Shown piece after piece: positions 47,484-58,000 of a stretch of DNA of 64,000 bases. This stretch comes from Bromus sterilis (Eukaryota; Streptophyta; Magnoliopsida; Poales; Poaceae): assembly GCA_950022295.1 (NCBI GenBank), contig OX465600.1:202211782-202275781 (forward strand). Direction: 5' to 3'. Under the pieces are notes generated by a model that ran no database searches, was not told the DNA's origin, and saw nothing but the letters and a program-made list of their open reading frames with translations. The translations under genes and the position numbers were made by a program. Numbering within the stretch: the stretch's first letter is position 1; each line of letters starts with the position of its first letter.

Positions 47484-48792
47484 GTCCGGTTCTCCAGTGG
47501 TTTGACATGGCTTTCGCGTCGCGCTCCATGTAGACGTCCTTGAATTTGGGGTCGACCATCTTACGCTCGTCGAAAGCCTCCTTGATCCTCTTCCAGTACG
47601 TGTCGCCGTTTTGGTTGGATCCGGTGATGGGGTCCAAGCTCACCATCTTCCATACCTCGGCGAGGCACTCGTCCTCCTTGGTCGTCCACTTGTAGCGGTT
47701 CAAGGACGGCTCGCCGCTCTTCCTCTTCTTCTTCCCTTTGCCAGCCAACTCCTCCTGCGCTTCCTGGGTCTCTTCTTCGTCGCCCACCTCAAAGTCTTGC
47801 GTCTCCTCGTCGGCGCGCTGGGCGAATTCGGGGTCCTCGGCGAAGAACGCCTCTGAACCGACGGCGACGTGTGCCTCGGACCCCGCGGCGATGATGTCCT
47901 CCATCTCCGTGGAGAACGAGGTGGATTCTTGGCGCAGCAAGGACGGGGCAGATGTAGTCGCGTAGGCCGGCGAGTAGACCGGCGAGCAGGACGCCGAGGT
48001 TGTCCGCGGCAGAGGCATGTGGGGGAAGGCGAGGTTGGGGTTGAAGCCGATGTGGTCAAGCGACACTGCCCATGCCGACGGCGTAGAAGGCGAGAAGTTG
48101 CTGGCGGGGGAGGTGACGCTCTGCTGAGTTAGGAGAGGGAACAACACCCCGCCGGAGCGGAGAGCCGCCGCTGCCGCAATTGCCTCCTTGGCCGCCGCAG
48201 CCTGCGTGAGTGTGTCCTGGAGCTCACGCCTCGCCGCCGCAGCTTCTGTCGCCTCCAGCTTCTTCGTCGCCGCCACCTGCGTGGCCTCCATGATCACCCG
48301 GGACTTCTGGCTGAAGAGGCGGTTGCGCCGTTCGGTCGTCGACACCGAGCGGCGCTGTTGGTCGGCAAGCCACTCGGCGTCCGTAAAGCCCTCCGGCCTT
48401 GGTGGCGGCGCTCTCGGCTTCCTGGGCTGCTTGGTCGGCGGAACTGGTGCGCCGTCAACGCGGCGAGGGGCCTCGTATTTCTTCTTCGGCGCCATGGGGG
48501 AGATCTGAAGGAAATGGCGGGAGACGGGGCAAATGGCGAGGGGGAGGGGAGAAAACGGCGGGAGGGAAAGGGCCTATCACGCCGACAGAGCGGCCCCACG
48601 CGTCGTTTCGTTTCATCTGGCGCCCCCAAGAGACCCCCAGGGCGCTGGGTTTGGCTTGGGATCGCCGGATCCACTTTTGGCCCAATCCGGCGCTAAACGG
48701 ACTCTTGGGGCGCGGTTGGGCGAATTTCGTCCGCCCGGCGCAGAAAAAGGCGTCTTGTGGGCCTCTTGGGGCCGCGGCTGGAGATGCTCTAA

Positions 48793-49085
48793 GATATGAG
48801 CCAATGTCCCATTTTCCCTATTGTTAATAATTGGATATTCACTCTTGACCTTTCATAACATTACAATACCTAAAAACATACAAACATATTACTTCCTTCG
48901 TAACTTAATATAAGATATTTTTAGCACTACAATAGTGTTAAAAAAAATATTTTATAGTAAGTTATAAAGGTAGTATTTGATAAATGTATATAATTATTAC
49001 AACAACTATGCATGATTAGCATAACCAATTATGTTTTCATATTCTGGCAATTAGAGACAATAAAGAAATCATTGAAACATGACAA
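48793..49085. other. No gene recognised
   Basis: AT-rich sequence flanking the Harbinger element; no element ends or coding frame seen. Confidence 0.4.
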
Positions 49086-49101
49086 CACGTGATCTTGTTT
49101 T

Positions 49102-49983
49102 TTTTTAACATAAAAGAGGAGGGTCTCCAAGACCCCCTGCTGCATTATATTAAAACAGTGGTACACATTACAGAACAGCCCCTCTGAGAGTAGAAATTAC
49201 AGATGGGGGACTGAAAATTACATAGAGGACCCTAGAACTTTCTGAGAAAAAGCGATCGGGTCCTTGACCACCGAAAACGCGTCTTTTCTGCCGCCGGTCA
49301 CGGCCAGCACCAAGGTCGCCGGGGACTACACCACTTGGGACCAAGATACCGAAGAATGCCGTACTCGCGGGGCTGTAAGGCCTCCCCTTAGGCACGCCGG
49401 CCGGGAGGTTTGTGGAGAATGGACGCCGGCTCGCAGCCGGAGTCGATGAAGCACTGTAAGGCCGTCTTTCGGCCAGTAAAGTCGACGGCAGATCAACCCA
49501 AGGCCGACGAGGCACCGCCGAGAATGAGCCCAAGAAGAACACAGCAGCAGATCTGGGAGGAACCACACCACAGCACACATCCAAAAATCCCTTTTTTCCA
49601 TCACCATGACAGCCAAAAGGGGGTAGAGGATGCATAAGACAGAGTGGAGCAGCCCACCTCGAGGAAGATAGTGCGAGATTATTGCTTGGGGCCGTCCGAA
49701 TCCGAGCCGCCGTCCACCATGAACGCCGAAAGACGAATTGAAGCAGCACCACCCCTCCACCGCTCGCCGACAATGGAAGGAAGCCAAACTGAAAAATAAA
49801 TCTACCTACACACGAGCACACCCACCCCTCCACTCCACCCCGACCGGCTAAGCCAGCGGAGGGAGCAGAGGGGAGGGGGCCGCCGTCGAGAAGTCTAGTC
49901 GCCGGGAACAAGGGAAGAGGAGAGGAGAAGAGCGATGGGAGAGGAGCGGTTGAGCGGTGGCGAGTGTTTTCTTCTTTCTTTTC
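49102..49983 (-). mobile_element. Non-autonomous retroposon (LINE-derived or retrocopy)
   Basis: A perfect 16-bp duplication CACGTGATCTTGTTTT flanks the unit (49086-49101 and 49984-49999). On the minus strand it ends in a short A-tract next to the left copy. Both are hallmarks of target-primed reverse transcription. On the minus strand the body is open for about 270 codons from the right boundary to 49168, but the frame has no ATG near its start and no RT or endonuclease motif. The 3' end (CAGGGGGTCTTGGAGACCC) resembles tails of Triticeae LINEs. A retrocopy of a host transcript is the alternative. Confidence 0.7.
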
Positions 49984-49999
49984 CACGTGATCTTGTTTT

Positions 50000-50562
50000 G
50001 AAAAACCTCATGAAGACCAACTCATTGATGAAAATGAATCACTAATCGGATTAACTATTTGTGAGATAAATCTGGATTAACAATTCATGAGATAAATAAT
50101 TTTAAAAAATAAAAATGAAATAAAATAACGTCTATAATAATGTGCAGGATTTCCGCATGCATACATGTGCTATATATATATATAGTCAAAATCCGATTGG
50201 AATGGAATACCACAAACATGGGATACACTTGTGGCCACTATGTAAAATATTTTTTTCCAAGTTTGTTTAGTACTTTCTTTATCCGATTATCATGTCTACT
50301 TTGTTCATCATGTTTTACCTACCTATTTCTGTATTAAATGATATGCAAAAGGACACTGATAGCTGCCTGACGTTCGGACAGGAGGTGCCGAGACCGAACG
50401 AAACTGTTCGGTAGGAGAGGATCAGCCCCCAAACGAAACTGTTCGGAAGAAACGAGCAAATAGCCCGAACGACTCCAGCCTTTTTTATCCTGCAAAAAAG
50501 CCCACTAATAATGAATCAAATGAAAAAGCCTAGATTTTGATTTATTAGCAGAAAACAATGAA
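50000..50562. other. AT-rich stretch with CGAACG-type motifs, no gene recognised
   Basis: Several CCGAACG or ACTGTTCGG motifs occur at 50365-50480 and may mark the edge of the repeat domain that follows. A (TA)n run is at 50170-50185. No coding frame is supported. Confidence 0.4.
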
Positions 50563-52290
50563 ATTCCATGTCTATGTATGCAAATTGCCATGCCAATATA
50601 TTTAAAATTTCCATGTCTACATGTAATAATTTGCCATGTCTAAAAATGTAAATTTGTCGTGGCTATATATGTACAATTTCCATATTTTCATGGGTCCAAT
50701 CTATGTTAGAATAAAAATATCCATGGCAATTAGATAGCTGCCGAACGTTCGGTCCAAGTGATGTTCGACCGAACGTTTTTAGATGACAATTTTAGTTACA
50801 AGTAGATGGCAATTACGACCTAAAGTTGCCATGTTTTACGAAAGTTGCCATGTACTAACAAAAATTGTCATCTATCAGTTGAAAGTTGTTGTCTACCACA
50901 AAAAAAAAATTGCCGCCTAAAATTGCCATGTAGCTTAAACAAGAACTGTCATGTCGCGTAAACAAAGAATTGCCATGTCGCGTAAATAAAAATTACCATG
51001 TAAGAATTTCCATGTAACGTAAGAACAAAAATTAACATGTGACATGAACAAGGAATTGCCATGTGAATAAACAAGAATTGCCATGTCGCTTAAACAAAGA
51101 ATTGCCATGTCGCGTAAACAAAAATTACCATGGCAGTTTTTAATCATAATTTGTGTTATACATGGCAAAATCTTACAAATTTTGCCATGTCTACGTATGT
51201 AAAATTGCCATGCCAATATATTTAAAATTGCCATGTCTACATGTAATAATTTGCATGTCTAAAAATGTAAATTTGTCGTGGCTATATATGTATAATTTCC
51301 ATATTTTCATGGCCCCAATCTATGTTAGAAGCAAAATTTCCATGGCAATTGATAGCTGCCGAACGTTCGGTCCAAGTGATGTTCGTCCGAACGTTTTTAG
51401 ATGACAATTTTAGATACAAGTAGATGGCAATTACGACCTAAAGTTGCCATGTTTTACGAAAGTTGTCATATACTAATAAAAATTGCCATCTATCAGCTGA
51501 AAGTTGCCGTCTACCACTAAATAAAGTTGCCGCCTAAAATTGCCATGTAGCTTAAACAAAGAATTGACATGTCGCGTAAATAAAAATTACAATGTAACAA
51601 TTGCCATGTAACGTATGAACAAAAATTAACATGTGACATAAGCAAAGAATTGCCATGTGAATAAACAAGAATTGCCATGACGCTTAAACAAAGAATTGCC
51701 ATGTTGCGTAAACAAAAATTACCATGGCATTTTTAATCATAATTTGTGTTATACATGGTAAAATCTTACAAAGTTTGCCATGGAAAATTTCAAAAATACT
51801 TAAAAATTGCTATTTAGAAAGCATGGTAATTTGTAAATATATTATTCTCTTTTTTAATCTACACCATGGAAAAACAAATTGCCATGTCAATGAAACTAAA
51901 GTTGTCATGTGTGTTAAATTGAAATTGCCATGGTAAAATATAATTGCCATGTTACGTAAATAAAAATTGCCATGTTACACAATTAAAAATTGTCATGGCA
52001 ATTTTTAATCGTAATTTGTGTTATACATGGCAAAATCTTACAAAGTTTGCCATGGAAAATTCAAAAATACTTAAAAATTGCTATTTAAAAAGCATGGTAA
52101 TTTGTAAATATATTATTCTGTTTTTTAATGTACACCATGGCAAAACAAATTGCCATGTCAATGAAACTAAAATTGCCATGTGAGTTAAATTAAATTTACT
52201 AGGTAAAATCTAATTGCCATGGCAATCAATCTATGTGTATTTCCAATTTACATCCTACACAGAAATTGCCATCATTTTCATTAGCACAAC
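50563..52290. repeat. TTGCCATG-rich tandem repeat domain
   Basis: The octamer TTGCCATG and close variants (TTGTCATG, TTACCATG, TTTCCATG) recur dozens of times, in AT-rich spacing. Two higher-order duplications are visible. A unit of about 618 bp (about 50563-51176 and 51181-51780) includes the palindrome CCGAACGTTCGG at 50741 and 51359. A shorter unit of about 272 bp (51735-51995 and 52007-52230) shares AATTTGTGTTATACATGG, which also occurs near 51148. No coding potential is seen. The motif resembles a repeat common in wheat DNA, but I cannot assign it to a named element. Confidence 0.7.
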
Positions 52291-52359
52291 AATGAAAAAA
52301 TCATGTTAATTATTTCCCTAAAAGAAGACAAGGGAGCAGGGGATTAACCGGCAGCGGCC

Positions 52360-53150
52360 AGCAGATACAGTAAAAACAAAAATATTTTATGTTGGTTTGA
52401 GCCTCGAACAGTAACGAAGGGTAGCTATGTGGAATTGGAACACGAATCACCCCACCCGGATGGTAAATGCGGTAGATAGCTAAAGCCCACTGAAACCAAA
52501 CTATGTTTCATCCACAGCGCGATTTCTCGACTGAAATCCTCCTAGCGGTCTTCAGATTGACAACGAAGAAAGCAAAGCTTCGACTGACCAAGCTACATTC
52601 CAGCCGCGTGCATCTCCGTATGCCGCGGACTGGGCTGGGATCGAGCAGGTGGTGAGCGAGCGAGGACGGCCGGGGACGGGAACGTTAGCGGGCCCCGCCC
52701 ACCAAGTGCCGCGGGTGGGAGGCCCCGGGCGGGAGGCGATTTTGGACCGTACGCCGGATTCGGCAATGCGGCGGCAGAGGGGAGGGGAGGGGCGACGGAG
52801 ACGCACCTGCTGCTGCCGTGCTCCGATTCCGTGGGAATGGCGGGCGAGACGGGGAGGGAGGAGAGGGAGCTACTGGTCAGCGCCGGTGCCCTTCACTGGC
52901 TGGCTGGCTTTCCTCGGCCGTCGGTAGATTTGGCGGCTCGCTCACCGGCGGAAACGATGGGCGCCTCCACCATCCTCGGCCGCGAGCGCGGCCGGACCAA
53001 CCAGCGCGCACGGGGTGCCGTCGCTGCTCCTCTGAGCTCGCTGCCGCCACCAGGTCGTCGCCGCCTCGCCGCAGTGTGTGGATTGGATCGAGAATGGGGA
53101 TGGAGTGGGAGGACACAGCGAGTGGGGAGGGGGCGTAGGGGAAGGAAAAA
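52360..53150. other. GC-rich patch, possible first exon or promoter of an unknown unit
   Basis: 52560-53150 is strongly GC-rich amid AT-rich DNA, with overlapping frames in five readings and no conserved domain, so none is called. It may be a gene fragment captured by the repeat element to its right, or a promoter-proximal CpG patch. Confidence 0.35.
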
Positions 53151-53151
53151 T

Positions 53152-53800
53152 ATGAGTCCAGGTCTCTCTTTTCATCCGTGAGACCCCACCCAGAAAAGGA
53201 CACGTGTTCAGCACTCATCTTGAAGCGTCTTCATCTTCCCCAAAGACATCTTCCAGCCGAACAATATGTTTAGCGTTGAGTCCAGACTACCTACATCTTC
53301 TATCTCGTTAACCTCAATTAGTGCCCAGCTTCACCCATAAGTCAATCAGAACCAATCGCTCCACAGGTGACCGTACTGACTTGATTAACATCCATATTTA
53401 GTTCTACTTCAAAACTGCGGGACTGCTACAGGCTGTTGGTTGCTAGTTGCTAGCTAGTTCTTATATAAGAATAAGAGCCATCGTTGTTAGACAAGAACTA
53501 TCTAGCATGCCGGCTGCCAAGACCATCGATTGTTCAATGTACCATAAAGATGCGGTGATAAGGACATGCCCCGGATCGCCTCTTGAAATATTAGTTCAAC
53601 CATGGCTGTATAAAGTGAGAGTACCCATCGTGAAATTTGCCAAATTTAACGGCTACTCAGTCAGCCTACCTTAAGAGAAATCTACCCACGAGATGGCCGT
53701 TGGGAGTTTGGCGGAGATGTGAAGCCGAGAAAGAAGGAGCTTAACACGTGTCGTTTTTTGGGTGGGGTATCACGGATGAAAAAAAAGACCTGCTCTCATA
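53152..53800. repeat. Inverted-repeat (foldback or MITE-like) element
   Basis: Imperfect inverted repeats of about 60 bp lie at 53155-53215 and 53738-53799: TATGAG..CAGGTCT outermost, then TTCATCCGTGA.ACCCCACCC and GACACGTGTT inside. The 520-bp interior has no supported gene. The adjoining bases (GGAAAAA outside each end) are similar, so the repeat may extend further. The superfamily is uncertain; no clean target duplication is seen. Confidence 0.55.
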
Positions 53801-53805
53801 GGAGT

Positions 53806-54371
53806 TTTTCCCGTAGGGGAAAGGGTGTGGGCGTTCGGTCGATTGGTCTCTATCCGAACGTCTGCTATTTCCTGACGTGGCGTGATGGGCTCGTCAAGAT
53901 TCGGGCAACGGTTGCCAGGGCGGTACAAGGGGGTCCAAACATGTGGTGTGTATCTTTATCCATGCAAAATTGCTCACGCGTTGAGAACAAATTGCAATGT
54001 ATAACAACTACAGTATTTGCCTAATTTCACAAGATTTATATAAAAATGAAATGTATATATTATGCAGTACAACTCAAGAAAAAATAACAGCATACATCTG
54101 GAAACTGATTTGTGCCATCAACACTGCGCGATTCTTTTGCGTGGAAAGCCATCTAGACGTTAGCTTTACAACATACAGAGGCCGTATCATCATTCTCAAC
54201 ACAGTTTGAGCACCTAAATACTACTAGTATTTAATTACGTGTTTGCAGCCACAAAGACAGGATAACTTTATCTTCCAATACTCGGATATAATCAGAGAAC
54301 TAGAGACAAGTTACCAGGCACCAGACGGTGCATCCTCAGGCCTTATCTCAAGTCAGAGTACACCTGTCTTC
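53806..54371. other. Intergenic, 3' side of the GLTSCR gene
   Basis: No coding region is seen. It probably includes the 3' UTR and terminator of the minus-strand gene. Candidate AATAAA-like signals on the minus strand are weak. Confidence 0.35.
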
Positions 54372-54441
54372 CCTAGAGTTCAGATCATAATGCCCCCATC
54401 GACACCAATTCCTCCTGCTGTTTTACCTAGAGTTCAGATCA
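54372..54441 (-). repeat. 54-bp tandem duplication over the gene's stop codon
   Basis: CCTAGAGTTCAGATCA occurs at 54372-54387 and 54426-54441, and the sequence between is imperfectly duplicated. The gene's stop lies at the end of the upstream copy. The downstream copy repeats DLNSR in the same frame but beyond the stop. Confidence 0.7.
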
Positions 54442-55032
54442 AATTCCTCCGACCGACGCCACTCCTCTTGCATTTCAGAGTTTCCATTCTCTGGCTCATT
54501 CTCATCATTGAGGAAATCCTCGGAAGGATCATCATCATCCCTTTGAGTGTTTTCCCATCCATCTTCAACCTGTTCTTGTGTCATGTCATGACTCGGATCA
54601 TCACCTTGGGAAGCAGCAGCATTGGACCTCAAAGGGCCATGACGAATCACCTCAGAGTGTGATTGGGCTTCCACTCGAGCATGTTCAGCCATTGCCATAC
54701 GCATCTTAGCTTCAGCAGCCTCGCGACCTGCTTTCTCCCTAGATTCTATCTCCGCTCTCAGTTCCAGCGAAGCATGCTTCTCCTCCTGTAACAAAGCCTG
54801 CTCTAGCATGAGTCGCTCCTCCGATCGAAACTCACCAATGGCCCTTTTCTTGGTCATTATGTTGTATGCCAACACTTGTTTCTCAAAAGTTGTTGTGAAC
54901 TCAGCAATCTTTACTAGAATGTTATGATCCCATTGCTGAAGACGAGAGGGAATCTGGCCAGTTGCATCGCTGTCAAGGATCCTGTCATCTTCTTCAGCCT
55001 CATAGTCGGCAACAACATGGTAAGGCAATAAC
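54423..55032 (-). other. Exon 2 (coding) of the GLTSCR-domain gene
   Basis: 610 coding nt from the acceptor CAAAATCAG to TAA at 54425-54423. It encodes most of the GLTSCR domain, the coiled coil and the acidic tail. Confidence 0.9.
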
Positions 55033-58000
55033 CTGATTTTGGCAGCAATGGAACAAAGTATATCAGTACCTTTGGATAGGAAATTCAACTGGAAAATACC
55101 TTCCACAAGTGTTATTGACTGAAACTTCTCACCAAACAATAAACAATAGTTAGCACGATATAAGATGTGTGACTGACAGGAATGTGTTATTTCTTCTGTA
55201 AGACTGACAAATTAAGCACCATGTTGCAATTTTAATATATCAGAATATGCAATGCAACACGCCAAATCATTTCTTCGCATAAATAACATATATTTCACAT
55301 CTTCCTAAAATCATGTTTTTGTCGAAAAGCAAAAGGAATGCAGAACCAAATTTTAAGTGAAAGGGCTATTCCAGGACATTCCCTTGCATCTTATCCACTT
55401 CTACAATGAAAATGCCCACAGTAGCCCCTGAACTACCCCGAGAGTGATTTTGGCTGTCGATCTCAAACTTAGTAAGTTACCAACAACAATAACAACAACA
55501 ACAACAAAGCCTGCCAGTCCCAAACAAGTTGGGGTAGGCTAGAGCTGAAACCCAAGAGAGACCCAAGAGATATCGAAACCAAGTCATGGTTCTGGCACGT
55601 GGATAGCTAACTTCCACGCACCCCTGTCCAGAGCTAGATCTTTGGTGATAACTCAATCCTTCAGATCTCTCCTCACGGACTCCTCCCAAGTCAAGTTTGG
55701 TCTCCCTCGACCTCTCTTGACATTATCAGCATGCCTTAACCGCCCGCTATGTGCACATACGCTTCAGGAGGCCTACGCTGGATATGCCCAAACCATCTCA
55801 GACGATATTGGACAAGCTTCTCTTCTATTGGTGCCACCCCAACTCTCTCACGTATATCATAGTAAGTTACCACCTTAGACTTTAAAAATGAACAAAAGTT
55901 AACCCCTTGGAACAATACCAACTTGGTTTTTTGATAACTGTGGCCATCTACTTGGACAATTAATGCTAAGGCAGAAGATTAATTAGCCCAACCAGGTTAT
56001 TCGTGGCTCACTGGCTTTGTAGACAAGGTGCACAAAGAGATAACTTGGCAAAGAGTCCAAGCAGTGGGGATAGGGCACTCATGATCAACAACCGGCAACA
56101 GGGCTCATCTCTGTCAGGAAGAGGGGCTCCAAAGCTTATAAAACTTCTGACTATTTCATTCTTTAACCAAAAGGTCACAGGCTAGTCCTTTGTAGGTAAG
56201 AGACCTGGCCACTAAGAAACATATCTCCTTCCTAACAAACTGTGTCTCTATTTTCTAAACTGGACTAGTATCTTTGCCTAATAGGATAATTCTTTTCCTA
56301 ACACAGTTATCTCTATCAACCAACATTATTTGGTTCCTAATTACCCATATCTGTCTATTTCGTCATAACACTCGAGCCCACTTAACCAGACGGCACGTCA
56401 TTGTGCCTTATACTGGCATCTATGAATGCATGCCCATTGGAACCAAATACCAATGTTGATGAGCGATGAGCGGGCATGTCGTAGATCTTCAATCGTTCTC
56501 AGTCAAAGTCAGTCCATCACAGGTGTTGGAACTTGAATGGGTCACATACAACGATGATTTTGATACTCGCTAGGTATACCTAGATGTCCATTCCAGGATG
56601 TCTTCCACATGAAGTCGGTGCTGATGTTTGGGCAGTGAAGGTAAACAATAAACACACATCAACATGTAGTCCATGAAAGAATGATGGCCGACTTGCAGGT
56701 GGTCATGGCCTGACGAAGAAACGGATGATGGTAGCAATGGTGTGAGAAACTACTTAGTAACGCTGTCATCAATGTATGATGGTAGTTGTCCACGACGAGA
56801 TCGAAGGTGGCCTACCACACGAGGTGATGGTGTAGTGACGGAATGGGTTGATTGTGCTCTGTGGGCCACTTGGTAGGTGTCACAAGTGGGATTCTTAAAT
56901 CCTAGAACCCTTTGGTTCGTGGATGTAAGATAAGAGTTAATTATCTGAACCATGGGGAAAACAACCTCGTGTCAACCAATGTTTGCATTCTCTACCTTAC
57001 TCCCTTACATTCATACATGTTATATTTCCGCACCTCTAATCATGTTACTTGCTTGATTGCTTAAGTACTAACTAGTCTCCGTGTGTTCAAAACTGTTGAA
57101 CCCTATAACTTACATAGATTCTTCTGTACGGTCTATTCACACACCCCGCCCTCCAGACCATAGGCTAGATCCCACACAAAGACCTTACCGAGAACATATG
57201 TGTTGATGTGCAAAATTGGTGAGGTTGCGAACAATCCCAGCCGGATAGGCTAAAACGACAGAGGGAAGGCTAACAATGATGGACAGCGCAGGTTCCAGTG
57301 GTAGAGGCTAGTGCAAAGGAAGGCTTGGTACTTGGTAGCTTAATGGCAGGAACGGTGGAGGCCAGTGCAAGTGAGGAGGTCCAACGGCGGGGGCAGCCAT
57401 TGTGGATTGACCAACAAAGAAGGGCCTCCCAGACAATCAATGCTGGCAAGTGAGAATACCACATCACTAGTGGTGGTGCATGGTGGTAAGAGCTGAGCAG
57501 ACGGTGTTGAAGGCCAAAGCAGAGCATTCTGCAGTCTCGTCTCTTGTGGTCGGTGAAGGTACAATGAATCAAGCAGACTAGAGCTTAGAGCGGCAAAAAA
57601 AGGACAGGTGCTGGGCAATCGCACTAGGCAATGGTTTGTATAGCTACAATGTTACTGTTGAATGTTTTAGACCCATGAACCATCAACTATTTCTACTTGG
57701 ATAATGACATATAGAGTTAACTCACACCTTATAGCTACTTCGTTATGGCCTAACATGAGTACATGGAAATACAAGATGATGATAGCAGTACTTCAATATT
57801 GTGACAGAGATTCTGAGAGCGGACTGCCAAACGCCAAACAAGATGCCCTGTATGCACAGAGACACTGGGGAAAATTCAGCAAGATTATTTTTGCACCACC
57901 CTGGTGTAAATATCTACCATCCCGAGAAGTTTCATTTTAGTTGAATTTCAACGGGGGTAAAGAACATTGAAGCCTAAGTAGAAAAACAAACCTAGTAATA

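Larger units (their letters stand above)
44306..48495 (-). pseudogene. Harbinger ORF1-type SANT/Myb protein, disrupted
   Basis: Coding pieces on the minus strand: ATG 48495 to about 47490, 45147-45063 and 45005-44306, with a 57-nt intron (45062-45006, GT-AG, phase 0). The N-terminal part has a basic start (MAPKKKYEAPRR), an Ala-rich helical region and a SANT/Myb-like domain (KWTTKEDECLAEVWKMVS ... DTYWKRIKEAFDER). The C-terminal part matches the NAM-associated C-terminal region (CNKWHDIQEEVNARPESG, FKFIHVSPLIEMCDKWSEFR). Such proteins are ORF1 products of PIF/Harbinger elements and bind DNA or aid the transposase. Breaks: a 2.3-kb insertion just after MSNHW, a frameshift near 44583-44600, and loss of the 3' end to the gypsy insertion. 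Confidence 0.75.
32732..48789 (-). mobile_element. PIF/Harbinger-type DNA transposon, ORF1 only, broken by nested insertions
   Basis: Terminal inverted repeats are GCGCATCTCCAGCCG (32732-32746) and, read inward from the right, GAGCATCTCCAGCCG (48775-48789), 14 of 15 identical. Both are flanked by the 3-bp target duplication TAA (32729-32731 and 48790-48792), typical of PIF/Harbinger. It carries a SANT/Myb-like ORF1 on the minus strand but no DDE transposase. Removing the gypsy insertion (32983-44305) and the 45158-47456 insertion leaves about 2.4 kb. The outer 250 bp on each side are GC-rich and non-coding. Confidence 0.8.

Noticed and set aside
50563..52290. CRISPR-like array
   Set aside because: The repeat word is only 8 bp with irregular spacing, the genome is plant nuclear, and there are no cas-like genes.
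57270..57624. Minus-strand frames in the gene's intron as an extra exon
   Set aside because: Exons 1 and 2 already join in phase across the conserved domain, and the frames have no splice context or homology.
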